A stretch of DNA of 64,000 nucleotides from Deinococcus roseus (GCF_014646895.1 NZ_BMOD01000003.1:186001-250000), one strand, 5' to 3'; counted from the stretch's first letter, positions 9,301 through 17,868 are shown. The notes: generated from the letters alone by a model not told the origin. Translations and numbers: made by a program.

Positions 9301-10722
9301 GGGGTTTCCCTGATGGTTCCGATCCGGGAGGCAGGCACAGAGTTTGAATTGCTGCGCACCGGTGAAGCCAACGGCAATGCCCTGGAAAAAGTGAATGTGC
9401 CCCCCAGTGCCGAAAATGCCCAGATCGGGGTTTTTGTGTCTGCAAGTCCCCTGCTGGGTGCCCTGCGCAACCTGGATGTGCTGGTGCAGGAAGATGAAAA
9501 GAATCCACTGGAAGCTGCCCTGGCTGCCCATTACACCTCGCTGGCCAAAGAAGCCCTGGGGCTGGACACCATGCGGTCTGCAGCCCTGCTGCGGGTGAAT
9601 GTGCAGCACCTGATGGCCCAGCAGAAACTGGATTCGGGAGGGTTCGCCTGGGCAGGGGGCAAGGCCAGCCCTGCTTACACCCTGCAGGCGCTGACCGCTC
9701 TGGGTCAGACCCTTCCTGAGGGACTGGAATTTGCACCCGAAAACTTCAGGTATGCGCTCAATTACCTGCAAAGCACCAAAACCGATTCGGGCAGTTATGA
9801 ACACCAGAAGATGCTGTTTTTCCTGCAGCAACCCAACAATTTCAAAACCCAGATTCCCAGAACACCGCAGCAGGCTGCAGAAATGGCAGATGTCTTTCAG
9901 GATGCTGCGCTGCTGAACCAGGCCCTGAAAGACCAGGTCAAGGACAGCCAGGGCCTCAGCATTGCCTCGGACCTGGAGGCCACCAGCCACGCCCTGCTGG
10001 CCGCTGTGAAACTGCACCGGGAAGAAGCCCGTGAGCTGGCCCGCTGGCTTTCCTTCAAGTTGCAGAGCAGCACCCCCAGAACGCAGTCCCAGAGCGCACT
10101 GGCCTCTTACGCCATCGGGCTGCACCTCAGGGATGTGGGGGTGGGCCAGCCTTCTGGATCCATCACCGTGAGTGTGAACGGACGCACCCAGTCGCTGGTC
10201 CGCCTTCCTGTGCTGGGCAGCAGCCTGTACTTTGAAGGCAAACCCGGCCAGAACACCGTGCAGATCAGCAGCGAACAGCTCTACTTCTACACCATCACCA
10301 CCGCTTACCGCACCAGCACACCCACCAGCGAAACCAGCCTGTTCAGTCTGGAACGCAGCTACAGCACCACCTCTTTAAAAGGCAATGCCACCACCGAGGT
10401 GCGCCTGAAGCTGACGCTGCAGAAAGCCGTCAAACACCTGAAATTGCTGGATCCCATTCCGGCTGGATTTGAAACCCTGGACCTGACCGCTTACCAGGAT
10501 GTGCAGCCCTCAGGCACCTCCACGCTGTGGGCCAGCAAAGAGCACCTGGAAGGCGCAACAGCCATCTATCTGGAAAACCTGAAAGCAGGAGAATACGTGA
10601 TCAGCTACAAGTTGCGCTCCCTGGCCCCCGGAACCTACACCAGCCCGGCCCCCAGCCTGCTGGACCTGGATTCTGGCCTGAAAGCCAGCGGAAAATCCAC
10701 GGTGTTGACAGTCAAGCCCTGA
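6316..10722 (+). CDS. Alpha-2-macroglobulin-like protein with N-terminal SH3-like domain, no thioester
   Basis: About 1468 residues from the ATG at 6316, which opens a good signal peptide (residues 1-21, ending VAAAQ); the frame extends to 6223 but that adds a charged non-signal stretch. After an SH3b-like domain (about 25-95, SLNLRESPSAGAPIRQVL) come macroglobulin-type beta-domains; the MG2 signature VMTDRPLYQQSDTV is near residue 305. The A2M signature (FFQAVTTDKKGVALVNFTVPDELTQYR) is near 865, then an alpha-helical toroid. The CxEQ thioester motif of protease-trapping A2Ms is absent; the equivalent region reads VLVQEDEKNPLEAAL. No pbpC partner gene is adjacent. It is probably an exported envelope protein that shields against proteases without covalent trapping. 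Confidence 0.85.
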   Translation: MRVVSPWIFLGLWMGFSVAAAQTAITKTSLNLRESPSAGAPIRQVLEAGRTVYIWNELFNPNYDPDWSQVLVGNQVGWVKSEYLSYEKAVRAGSFEDAYFGQATRVKEAFKLKFFPDPEVALDTEWLVRIQKVQDEYFIRRQDSDVLPFQSDPLSFRQKPLLETSQNENALVFSFPALNAGGYVVSLARAAAPNAIVAAIPLMVSNLSVVTKNTPEKVHFWALDIKTGRPADHAKVQMYTLKAGQVVPLGEGETSAQGTLSLPAPRDQKINYLVTDGTSQAFTPPANQTPAGEAYRTLVMTDRPLYQQSDTVQVTGVVRQRQSVGYKPYSGAAQFRLVDPQGNTIFSKALRLDAAGTFREDLPMNFSSTGTYHAEVAISSSTPYREKPIEEVSFVPFLVQPYVRPSFDLALTLPEEVLAGESTLKMQSALYSGGKTNARVDVFAVQGYPSDLYWGYGSGHGGPTTEDYQDLPEYELYGGVYDPTDTESRVAQTSLQNGEGSIKLQLNPRDDKPTPYILTVRALDEFGRKVVAQKNIMVYPSNLVLSADTPENLKARTATNLTLSARKVGSSQAITGQALEVKVVRSTWEWDDVKKDWKEVILQSYGAQTRTDASGKATVPYTPSGSGSIKMEVTAHDEKGKTATLTQFVGWIPEENTVSNGQDALQLMVPETRFKVGETVPVVLSNSLPAGTLVWLTAEGTAVHQQQFVKINGPATKASIKITPEMQPGFWVNAVYHTATKPVIQPYGAFVHVPVQNRDLQVKVTPEKATLKPGEASRLRIETTQNGKPVSAWVTVGAVNEALYALVEDATPDPWRYFWGIPYGTDVLTTSALPSGFSADSGDGGGDVPGFFWRSHFRDTAFFQAVTTDKKGVALVNFTVPDELTQYRILARGIAPDTSAGEGKGFLQTSLGFYVRLSAPTYLTHGDETTIYTTVHNQSKENLQVAVSFKLPSGTLKKTVSVAAHSMTAVPWIVKAPDTATLQLETTASSGTLSDGVSLMVPIREAGTEFELLRTGEANGNALEKVNVPPSAENAQIGVFVSASPLLGALRNLDVLVQEDEKNPLEAALAAHYTSLAKEALGLDTMRSAALLRVNVQHLMAQQKLDSGGFAWAGGKASPAYTLQALTALGQTLPEGLEFAPENFRYALNYLQSTKTDSGSYEHQKMLFFLQQPNNFKTQIPRTPQQAAEMADVFQDAALLNQALKDQVKDSQGLSIASDLEATSHALLAAVKLHREEARELARWLSFKLQSSTPRTQSQSALASYAIGLHLRDVGVGQPSGSITVSVNGRTQSLVRLPVLGSSLYFEGKPGQNTVQISSEQLYFYTITTAYRTSTPTSETSLFSLERSYSTTSLKGNATTEVRLKLTLQKAVKHLKLLDPIPAGFETLDLTAYQDVQPSGTSTLWASKEHLEGATAIYLENLKAGEYVISYKLRSLAPGTYTSPAPSLLDLDSGLKASGKSTVLTVKP

Positions 10723-10728
10723 GCAGGA

Positions 10729-12948
10729 TCAGACTGGACCCTGACACACCACCCGATTGCGCCCCTGGTGTTTGGCCCGGTACAGGTTCTGGTCTGCCCG
10801 GGCAATCAGGGTGTCCTGGGGCACACAATCGCTGGGGGTGAGGGTGGACACCCCCATGCTCATGGTCACCACCGGACTGACTTCTGAATGGTCATGGGGA
10901 ATCTGCAAGCCCAGCAACTCCAGCTGCATGCGCTGGGCCACCAGCAGGGCGCATGCCTCATCGGTGTCAGGAAGGATCACAGCAAACTCCTCACCCCCAT
11001 AACGGGCCACTGTGTCCCCCCGGCGCACCGACTGGCTGAGGGCACGGGCCACTTCCCGCAGGCACTCGTCGCCCTGCAGGTGGCCATAATGGTCGTTGTA
11101 TTTCTTGAAAAAATCCACATCGCACAGAATCAGCGACAGGGGTTTGCCTGAACGCAGGTGGTCTGCCCACTCCCGGTCCAGGTGGTCGTTGAAAGCCGCA
11201 CGGTTGTAAATGCGGGTCAGGCCGTCCAGAAAAGCCGAACGTTGCAATTCCAGGTTGGCGGCCTGCAAGGCTTTTTCGGCACGGGTGCGCTCGGCGATCT
11301 CGGCTTTCAGGCGCATGGTGCGGGCCTGCACCTCGCGCTCCAGGGTTTCAGCATGGGCTTTCAAAGCCAGATGCTGCCGCAATTGCTGGATGGCCCGGCT
11401 GAGGGCAGAACACAGCCCCTCCTCATCAAAGTAAGTGGTGCTGGTCGGGACATACAGCAGGAGGCCAAAATAATCTTCACCCACAAAAAGGGGGGTGATC
11501 AGGTGGTGCCCGGCATGGAGTTCAGGCAGCAGGCTGGCTGGAATGAGGTCCCGGGTGGCGAATGTGCTTTCTTCCACCTCGGACACCAATTCTCGATGCA
11601 GCACCACCCGGGATGTGCCCTGCAAACCCATCCCATCCGAGAAAACCAGCAGGTAGCGGTGGATCTGTGAGCGTTGCAGGTAATGCTGGATTTCCTGCAG
11701 CAACTGTTCATTGGTTTCAGAGGAGAACAGCCGGGGGTTCCACATCGAGTTGGAGAGGTCCAGAATGCGCTTCTCGGAGTACTCCATCTGCATGGCACTG
11801 AAGAGGGTGCCGTGGGCCAGCGTCTTTAAATGGTTGAAAAAGCGCAACTGGTCATCCGAAAGGCCTTCTTCCACCTGTTGCAGGCACTGAAAGAGGATTT
11901 CCTCCCAGAAGGTGAAATCATGGGCCTGATAATGCTGGGTGAACAGGGTCTCCTTCCAGAACGCCAGAAAAGGCCGGATTTCTCGTGTTTTTGCTGCTTC
12001 TCGCAAAAGGGTCAGCACCTGCTGAAGGTGGTCCTGCCATTTGCCTGTCAATTGCAGGTCTGCTTTCTTGCGCTGCTGTCCTCCATGCCCACCACAGGAT
12101 TCCCGCACCACCAGGGCTGTGGGCACCTCCAGCACTGCAGGCACAGGATGGATTGCCAGCATGTCCAGCAGGGTCTGTGCAGCCAGCTGGCCCTGTTCTT
12201 TCATGGGTTGCTTCACGGTGGTGAGGGCAGGGGTGACATGCCGGAAGTGGTCGCTGTCATCGAAGCCCACCACGGCAATGTCTTCCGGGACCCTGAGGCC
12301 CTGCTGGTTGATGGCCTGGATTGCGCCCTCGGCCATCTCGTCATTGGCGCACACCACCACATCCAGATCATGGGTGCGTTGCAGCAACCTGGTCACCTGT
12401 TCACGGGATTCCTGCGAGGAGTACTCTCCGTTCAGGAAGAAATCCTCCCGCACCTCCAGATGCGCATCCTGCAAAGCTTCACGGAAAATCTGTTCCCGCT
12501 CCATGGAATCCAGGTTTCCAGCCAGTCCCCGGATGAAAGCGAACCTCTGGTGGCCCTGCATCCTGATCAGGTGCGCCATCAGGTCCTGCATGCCTGCCTG
12601 GTTGTTCACCACCACACTGACCATGCCTGGGAGTTTCCTGCCCAGACTGACCCTGGGGATGTCTCCAAAACCTTGCAGGAAAGCCAGCAACTCGTCCTCG
12701 GTGCAGAAGATGCCCAGGCTGACCGAGAGGGCAATCAGTCCAGCATGCTTGCGGGCATCCACCATTGAAAAAATGCAGTTGGCTGTGCGCGCAGCATCTG
12801 GGGCCAGCAAATCCCGCCCGATGTATACGGTGCTGCTGAAGCCGTGACGGTCCAGGACATCCCTAATGCCTGAGATCACAGCAGCCTGATAGGGATGCAG
12901 GTGGTCAATCAAAATGGCGATGTTTCTTGGTTCTGGATGGGCAGTCAC
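10729..12948 (-). CDS. Periplasmic-binding-protein-like sensor / GGDEF diguanylate cyclase
   Basis: 739 residues. Residues 1 to about 290 match a LacI/PBP-type sugar-sensing domain (NIAILIDHLHPYQ, DIAVVGFDDSDHFRHVTPALTTVKQP) but without the LacI DNA-binding headpiece. A middle region of about 200 residues resembles a degenerate GAF-type module (YFGLLLYVPT). A coiled coil at about 510-560 leads into GGDEF (about 565-735). The active motif is GGEEF, and RRGD five residues upstream is an intact RxxD inhibitory site, so it should make c-di-GMP with product feedback. There is no signal peptide or membrane segment, so the ligand would be cytosolic. It may feed the riboswitches near 49.1 and 53.3 kb. 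Confidence 0.88.
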   Translation of the reverse strand: MTAHPEPRNIAILIDHLHPYQAAVISGIRDVLDRHGFSSTVYIGRDLLAPDAARTANCIFSMVDARKHAGLIALSVSLGIFCTEDELLAFLQGFGDIPRVSLGRKLPGMVSVVVNNQAGMQDLMAHLIRMQGHQRFAFIRGLAGNLDSMEREQIFREALQDAHLEVREDFFLNGEYSSQESREQVTRLLQRTHDLDVVVCANDEMAEGAIQAINQQGLRVPEDIAVVGFDDSDHFRHVTPALTTVKQPMKEQGQLAAQTLLDMLAIHPVPAVLEVPTALVVRESCGGHGGQQRKKADLQLTGKWQDHLQQVLTLLREAAKTREIRPFLAFWKETLFTQHYQAHDFTFWEEILFQCLQQVEEGLSDDQLRFFNHLKTLAHGTLFSAMQMEYSEKRILDLSNSMWNPRLFSSETNEQLLQEIQHYLQRSQIHRYLLVFSDGMGLQGTSRVVLHRELVSEVEESTFATRDLIPASLLPELHAGHHLITPLFVGEDYFGLLLYVPTSTTYFDEEGLCSALSRAIQQLRQHLALKAHAETLEREVQARTMRLKAEIAERTRAEKALQAANLELQRSAFLDGLTRIYNRAAFNDHLDREWADHLRSGKPLSLILCDVDFFKKYNDHYGHLQGDECLREVARALSQSVRRGDTVARYGGEEFAVILPDTDEACALLVAQRMQLELLGLQIPHDHSEVSPVVTMSMGVSTLTPSDCVPQDTLIARADQNLYRAKHQGRNRVVCQGPV

Positions 12949-13041
12949 GGGGACACCTCATGAAGCGTTTTCGGTGGTTTGGCCCCATTTTATCCAGCGC
13001 ATTCTTACAAAACTTTGTCATTCCAGGCTGCAAACCCAGAA

Positions 13042-13065
13042 AGCCCCTTAATGAATAGAGGGGCT
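13042..13065 (-). terminator. Terminator-like hairpin after the serine hydrolase gene
   Basis: AGCCCCT/AGGGGCT stem (7 bp) with a modest U-rich tail (TTTCTGGGTTT) on the minus strand, 22 nt past the stop of the serine hydrolase gene. Confidence 0.5.
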
Positions 13066-13087
13066 GAGGGTCACAGAACATCATTTC

Positions 13088-14437
13088 TCAGGGAGACTGG
13101 CGTTTTCCAGTGAGGGTTTGCCCCCCGGTCTGAATTTGAACGTCCAGTGCATCCCCGTTTTTCTGGAACGTCAGGGTGACATCCAGGGCGCTCAGGTAAA
13201 ACCTGTTTTCGGTTTCAGGCAACAGGGTGAAAATGCCCTGTTCTGGAATTTCAAGCTGCAACTGGCCTTTCACCACTCTGAATTTCAGCTGCAGGGCAGG
13301 CAGATCTGTCCGGTAAGTGCCGGTGTAGGTGCTCAGCACATTTTCTGGGACAGAGATGAAGGTTCTGTTCTGGGGAAGGGTGTAAGGCACCTCGAAATAG
13401 GCTCTGGCCAGATCCACCATCACATCCTGGCTGGAAATCCCATCCAGATTTGACAGCACAGCAATGCTGAGTTTCTCCTCTGGAAAGTAGGCCATCATGG
13501 CATTGAAACCGTTGATGTTCCCGCCGTGGGACACCACCGGATGCCCGAACAGTTTTCCCATCCCCACGCCATAGCCGTAAGCTTCAAAGCCGGGCAGGGG
13601 AGCACCCGTGTTCACCTGGGGAGAGGAGAACGCCTTGATGCTTTCAGCATTCAGGATCTTGCCTGCAAAGAGGTCTGGAAGCCAGCGGGCCAGTTCAGAG
13701 GCCGTGGCGTAAAGCCCACCAGCAGGACCGGCAATTTCCACATTGTGCAGCTCTGGCACCTGGTAACTGGCCCCATTCAGCACGTAACCACTGGCCCGGT
13801 TGGGCACCAGATCCAGTCGGGAATGGAAATCCAGATCTTTGAACTTCAGAGGCTGCAAAACGTTCTGGCGGATGTATTCCTGATAGGGCATCCCAGAAGC
13901 TTTTTCGATCACCTGACCCAGCAAAGTGAATCCCGAGTTGCTGTAAGAAAAATGGTCTCCGGGTTCAAAATCCAGAGGTTTGTCTTTGAACAGGTCTACA
14001 ATCTGGCTCTGGCTGAAGTTCTGCTTCTGCACCTCAAGAAACCCTGGGAAAGCCGTGAAATTGGTCACCCCGGAGGTGTGGGTCAGCAGGTGATGCAGGG
14101 TGATTCTGTCCCCATTGGGAAAATCTGGGAGGTATTTGCTCAGAGCATCTGTGACTTTCAATTTGCCCTGTTCCTGCAGCTTCAAGATCGCCACAGCTGT
14201 GAAGCTCTTGGTGATGGACCCGATCTCGTAAACGGTCTGGCTGTTGGCCGGGATGCCAAATTCCACACTGGCCTGCCCAACAGCCTTCTCGAAAAGGGGC
14301 TGGCCGTCTTTCAGGATGACCACATTCCCCATGAAAAAACGGGCATTGTGGTGGGCATCCAGAACAGCAGCATAATCAGGAGCAGCGAGAGCAGAACCCA
14401 CAGCAAGGGGCAGGACCAGCAAAAGGATTTTTTTCAT
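13088..14437 (-). CDS. Secreted serine hydrolase, class-C beta-lactamase/PBP fold
   Basis: 449 residues with a Sec signal peptide (1-18). The three active-site motifs are SITKSFTAV (SxxK, near residue 76), YSNSGFTLLG (YxN, near 167) and HGGNINGF (HxG, near 312). A C-terminal beta-barrel-like domain (about 350-449, STYTGTYRTDLPALQLKFRV) matches the lipocalin-like DUF3471 type. An AGAGGT precedes the ATG by 8 nt. Such proteins are peptidases or esterases of the envelope; resistance activity should not be assumed. It is transcribed alone, with a candidate terminator at 13042-13065. Confidence 0.88.
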   Translation of the reverse strand: MKKILLLVLPLAVGSALAAPDYAAVLDAHHNARFFMGNVVILKDGQPLFEKAVGQASVEFGIPANSQTVYEIGSITKSFTAVAILKLQEQGKLKVTDALSKYLPDFPNGDRITLHHLLTHTSGVTNFTAFPGFLEVQKQNFSQSQIVDLFKDKPLDFEPGDHFSYSNSGFTLLGQVIEKASGMPYQEYIRQNVLQPLKFKDLDFHSRLDLVPNRASGYVLNGASYQVPELHNVEIAGPAGGLYATASELARWLPDLFAGKILNAESIKAFSSPQVNTGAPLPGFEAYGYGVGMGKLFGHPVVSHGGNINGFNAMMAYFPEEKLSIAVLSNLDGISSQDVMVDLARAYFEVPYTLPQNRTFISVPENVLSTYTGTYRTDLPALQLKFRVVKGQLQLEIPEQGIFTLLPETENRFYLSALDVTLTFQKNGDALDVQIQTGGQTLTGKRQSP

Positions 14438-14503
14438 GTGTTTTACCTCTGGACCCCAGAATAGGGATTTGGGTCAGCAGGCGCTTCCGTCCAATGGGGG
14501 AGG

Positions 14504-14523
14504 AAAAGCTCCTTCTAAAGGAG
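14504..14523 (-). terminator. Terminator-like hairpin
   Basis: CTCCTT-tag-AAGGAG stem followed by CTTTT on the minus strand, just after the stop of the four-helix membrane protein gene. Confidence 0.45.
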
Positions 14524-14536
14524 GAGGTGCAGCCAG

Positions 14537-14914
14537 TCAATCCAGCCAGATGAGCAAGGCCACCAACCACAGCCCAACCCAGCCTGGATGCTTCCCGTTG
14601 GTGCCGATCAGAACCAAAAAGCCTCCTGCAAAGGTGGAAAGGGCAAGGGTGGTTTTGAAGAAATCCAGATTTGCAGGGTCGGCAGAAAAGGCCAGACGAA
14701 AGAGCAGGGCAGCAAGCCCCCACCCCAGCACCGAAGCCAGATGCCAGGTGGCCCACAGGATGCGCACATGGCTTTCTTTCAGCAGCAGTGCACCCCAGGT
14801 GGGAATCCGGGTGCCTTTTCTCAGGCGCTTGAAGATCAAAACCTCGCCCAGCACAGAATGAACAATTCCAATCAGGGTCAGCAGGAGGCCCGCCAGGAGC
14901 AAATAAGTGTGCAT
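14537..14914 (-). CDS. Small four-TM membrane protein
   Basis: 125 residues with four predicted membrane helices (about 3-22, 48-72, 85-105, 110-124) and a basic cytoplasmic loop after the first (FKRLRKGTRIP). The start has a GGAG about 12 nt upstream. No catalytic motif and no confident family. It lies between a LacI regulator and the serine hydrolase on the same strand, but a hairpin separates it from the latter. Confidence 0.65.
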   Translation of the reverse strand: MHTYLLLAGLLLTLIGIVHSVLGEVLIFKRLRKGTRIPTWGALLLKESHVRILWATWHLASVLGWGLAALLFRLAFSADPANLDFFKTTLALSTFAGGFLVLIGTNGKHPGWVGLWLVALLIWLD

Positions 14915-14965
14915 GTGTCCGCTCCGATCATGCAGAAATTCTTTTTCAGGATAACAGAGCAGGAT

Positions 14966-16024
14966 CTACCCCAGTTTCCGTGTCGTGTTGCGGATCACCA
15001 TGTGGGTCGGCACAATGGTCCTGCATTTGCTGACGGTTTCCCCCCGGATCAATGCCATCAGGCCATTCATGGCGGCTGCGGCCATCTCCTGGGTGGGGTG
15101 ATGCACGGTGGTGAGCCCACCAGCAATGAACTCTGCCCCCAGAATGTTGTCAAAGCCCACCAGCGAGAGGTCCTCTGGAACCCGGATGCCAGCCTGCACC
15201 AGATCTCCGTGCAGCATGATGGTCTGCAGGTCGGTGGCCCCCACCACAGCCGTCAGTTTGCCTGCCCTGAAAAGGCCAATGACTTTCTGGGGATCTTCGG
15301 TGTGCAGTTCTGGGTCCGGGGTGAGGCCCGCTTTTTGCAGTGCAGCCCTGTACCCCTGGTGCCTGAGGCTGAAGTGGGCGTTCCCGCTGTGTTCCCCTGG
15401 TCCAAAAAAGGCAATTTTCTGGTGTCCCAGAGAAAGCAGGTGCTCGGTGGCCTGGGCTGCTCCGCTTTTGTGGTCGATGTCTGCGTAACCCACGCCCGGA
15501 GGAACATCCTGGGTCCACAAAGCCATCATCTTGATGCGACGGGGGTCCAGACGGGTGAGCAGGGGATGCTGGGTGGTGGGGTTGGTGCGCAAAATCAGAC
15601 CTTCCACCCGTCCATCCAGAAAGCGGCTTCCAATGTCCTCAGAGGGATGGGTGCTTTCTGGATAGACCACAAATGCGGTGTTGTGGATCCGGGCTGCCTC
15701 GGTGAGGCCCGAGAGCAGCGACCCGTCAAAAGTCAGGTGAATGGTCTGGATGCTGTCCAGCTGGGAATTCAGCTTCAGGTGCATGGAACGGCCCGAGGAA
15801 TCAAATTCGTTGAGGACCACCCCGATCAGACCGCTGCGTTTGCTGCGCAGGTTCTGGGCGCTGACGTTGGGCACATAGCCCAGTTCGTCGGCAGCTTTGC
15901 GGACCCGTTCCACGGTGTCTCTGGACACCCGGTATTCGGGGCTGTTTCCGGTCAGCACCTTGGACACGGTGGCCTGGCTGACTCCGGCGGCTTTGGCAAC
16001 GTCTTTGATGGTTACGATGGTCAT
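14966..16024 (-). CDS. LacI-family regulator (probable galactan/galactoside repressor)
   Basis: 352 residues from the ATG at 16024, which begins directly with the LacI headpiece (TIKDVAKAAGVSQATVSKVL, residues 5-24) and has AGGTGA upstream; the open frame to 16069 is disregarded. The C-terminal domain is a periplasmic-binding-protein fold (IGVVLNEFDSSG, DLSLVGFDNI). It lies divergently upstream of the sugar ABC transporter, GH2 and GH53 genes, the arrangement of GanR with the Bacillus subtilis gan operon, so it is likely the local repressor, released by a galacto-oligosaccharide. No clear LacI palindrome was found in the shared upstream region. Confidence 0.85.
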   Translation of the reverse strand: MTIVTIKDVAKAAGVSQATVSKVLTGNSPEYRVSRDTVERVRKAADELGYVPNVSAQNLRSKRSGLIGVVLNEFDSSGRSMHLKLNSQLDSIQTIHLTFDGSLLSGLTEAARIHNTAFVVYPESTHPSEDIGSRFLDGRVEGLILRTNPTTQHPLLTRLDPRRIKMMALWTQDVPPGVGYADIDHKSGAAQATEHLLSLGHQKIAFFGPGEHSGNAHFSLRHQGYRAALQKAGLTPDPELHTEDPQKVIGLFRAGKLTAVVGATDLQTIMLHGDLVQAGIRVPEDLSLVGFDNILGAEFIAGGLTTVHHPTQEMAAAAMNGLMALIRGETVSKCRTIVPTHMVIRNTTRKLG

Positions 16025-16123
16025 GGTCACCTGAACAATTGAGACTGGTTTTTGAGGCCAGGGGAGCAAGGTTTACTGTACCACGGGGGTATGGGGCAGC
16101 AGGCCCAGAGGGGACATCTGGAT

Positions 16124-16146
16124 GCCGAGGGCCGAGAGCCGAGGGC
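16124..16146 (+). repeat. Heptad repeat, GCCGAGR type (3 units + 2 nt)
   Basis: Three 7-bp units GCCGAGG, GCCGAGA, GCCGAGG plus GC. Same family as 17779, 17869, 25119, 25381 and 29408. Confidence 0.8.
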
Positions 16147-16179
16147 GAAAACACAGGATCAGACGTTGGGATGGGGACT

Positions 16180-16203
16180 GTAGGGGCGAGGCGTGCCTCG
16201 CCC
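16180..16203 (+). repeat. Palindromic repeat GGGCGAGGC-GT-GCCTCGCCC
   Basis: Perfect 9-bp arms with a 2-nt loop, preceded by GTAG. Related copies with compensating arm changes lie at 22944, 25224 (degenerate), 25274, 29312 and 29363. Confidence 0.8.
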
Positions 16204-16492
16204 AGCAGTAGGAATCTTGAACGTGATTTTCCCCATGCCTGTTGGCAGGAATCTGAAACAGAACATTGCAGAGAAATGTCACGGACAAGCCTTTCTGTGG
16301 TCCTGTTGAGTTTCTCTGGAAAAACCCCTTTGTGGGATTTTGAGAAACCGATTTCCTAAACTGTACTCGATTTCCCGATTCGAGGTCAAGATACTCACTG
16401 GATTAAGAGCAGCAATTTAGGTAAATCTATGTCTAGAACGTTATTTAATTGTACAACTTGAAAATGTTGCTCAGGCTCTGGTTCCACCCCTC

Positions 16493-16522
16493 TTGACAAA
16501 CCTGCCCAGAAAAGCGCATAAA
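16493..16522 (+). promoter_or_regulatory. Promoter of the galactan-type operon
   Basis: -35 TTGACA (16493-16498), 18-nt spacer, -10 CATAAA (16517-16522), giving a leader of about 35 nt before the ATG at 16565 with its AGAGGAG ribosome site. Confidence 0.6.
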
Positions 16523-16564
16523 GAAAAGCGAAATCGTTTTCCCAAACCGAAAGAGGAGTACACC

Positions 16565-17773
16565 ATGAAGAGAACCGTCTTCAGCATCACCGCCCTGCTT
16601 TGCCTTTCTGCCGCCCAGGCCGAGAAACTCACCCTCTGGACCGGACTGGATGGAAAAGAACTGGAATGGCTCACCCAGACTGCAAAAGACTTCAGCAAGA
16701 CCAGAGAGGGAGCTGGAGTGACCGTGGATGTGGTTGTCGTTCCTTACAATGAGATCGATAACAAACTCAAGCAGAGCGCTCCCACAGGCACCGGACCGGA
16801 CCTCCTCGGGCTGCTGCCCCATGACCGTGTGGGAGCACTTGCGACTGCGGGTGTGCTGGAACCCGTTTCCCAGTACCTGGATGCCAAAACCAGAAGCGAC
16901 CTTCCCCCCAGTGCCATGGATGCCATGAGTTACAACGGCAAACTCTTCGGGTTCCCTGCCTTTGGTGAAGCTGTGGCCATCGTGTACAACAAGAAACTGC
17001 TTCCCGGAGGCATTCCCAAAACCTGGAGCAGCTTCATTTCCACAGCCCAGAAACTCACCAATCCCCAGGCCCAGCAATTTGGTTTTTTGACCAACATTTC
17101 TTTGCCCTACACCGTTTACGGTTTTTACTCCTCCATGGGGGCTTACGTGTTTGGCAAGAAAGCCGATGGCAGCCTGAACCCTTCAGACATCGGACTGGGC
17201 AATGCTGGAGCTGTAAAAGGGGCACAACTGCTGGCAGACATGCGTTTCAAACAGAACCTGATTCCTGCAGGTGCAGAGGCCAGCGATGTGCAAAAAGACC
17301 TGTTCACCAAAGGCAAACTGGCCATGTGGCTGACTGGCCCCTGGGACATCGGTGATGTGAAAAAAGCCGGGATCGATTACGGCGTGGGTGTGCCCCCCAA
17401 ACCCACCGGAGCCAAAGGCAAATTCTCTCCCTTCGTGGGCATCCAGGGCGTCCTGATGAACGCCTACGGCAAGAACAAAGCCAGAGCTGCACAACTGGCC
17501 CTCTACCTGACCAACGCCCAGAACCAGTCTGACATGAACACCATCGGGGGCCGCATTCCTGTCTCCAAATCTGCCGTGCGCAAGCTGAAAAATGACCCTG
17601 TGGTGGCTGGTTTCGGTGCTGCCATTGCCGCAGGCACCCCCATGCCCAACATCCCCGAAATGGGCGCAGTGTGGAGCCCCTGGGGCAACGCCATCACCCT
17701 GAGCGTGAAAACCGCCAACGCGGACATTTCGGGGTTACTGGGGAAAGCTGTGGGGCAGATGGCCGCGAAGTAA
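16565..17773 (+). CDS. Sugar ABC transporter substrate-binding protein (MalE-like)
   Basis: 402 residues from the ATG at 16565 (AGAGGAG 8 nt upstream). Signal peptide 1-19 (SITALLCLSAAQA), then a family-1 solute-binding fold (KLTLWTGLDGKELEW at the mature N-terminus; DLLGLLPHD; KGKLAMWLTGPWDI near 270). It binds oligosaccharide outside the membrane and delivers it to the downstream fused permease. MalE-like proteins also serve galactan systems (GanS), and the adjacent GH53 galactanase favours a galacto-oligosaccharide ligand. No ATPase gene is in the operon; a shared MsmX/MalK-type ATPase elsewhere is implied. Confidence 0.88.
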   Translation: MKRTVFSITALLCLSAAQAEKLTLWTGLDGKELEWLTQTAKDFSKTREGAGVTVDVVVVPYNEIDNKLKQSAPTGTGPDLLGLLPHDRVGALATAGVLEPVSQYLDAKTRSDLPPSAMDAMSYNGKLFGFPAFGEAVAIVYNKKLLPGGIPKTWSSFISTAQKLTNPQAQQFGFLTNISLPYTVYGFYSSMGAYVFGKKADGSLNPSDIGLGNAGAVKGAQLLADMRFKQNLIPAGAEASDVQKDLFTKGKLAMWLTGPWDIGDVKKAGIDYGVGVPPKPTGAKGKFSPFVGIQGVLMNAYGKNKARAAQLALYLTNAQNQSDMNTIGGRIPVSKSAVRKLKNDPVVAGFGAAIAAGTPMPNIPEMGAVWSPWGNAITLSVKTANADISGLLGKAVGQMAAK

Positions 17774-17778
17774 TGATT

Positions 17779-17801
17779 GCCGAGAGCCGAGGGCCGAGGG
17801 C
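17779..17801 (+). repeat. Heptad repeat, GCCGAGR type
   Basis: Three 7-bp GCCGAGR units plus GC, starting 5 nt after the binding-protein stop. It pairs with the inverted copy at 17869-17900 across a gap of about 67 nt. Confidence 0.8.
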
Positions 17802-17868
17802 TTCATTCAGAAAGCTTTCGCAAAGGCAGTGCGGAAAACCTGTGAGCTTTGGCCTAAGCTTTGAGTTT

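Larger units (their letters stand above)
16025..16492. other. Upstream region between LacI and sugar-transport genes
   Basis: No gene supported. It holds a heptad repeat (16124-16146) and a palindromic repeat (16180-16203). It also holds an imperfect inverted repeat CTCGA...TCGAG (about 16370-16388) and an AT-rich stretch with an AACGTT (16438-16443) that may carry the repressor site. Confidence 0.5.

Noticed and set aside
16180..16203. Palindromic repeat as a transcription terminator
   Set aside because: No U-run on either side; the same palindrome recurs in several gaps with paired base changes, so it is treated as a repeat family.
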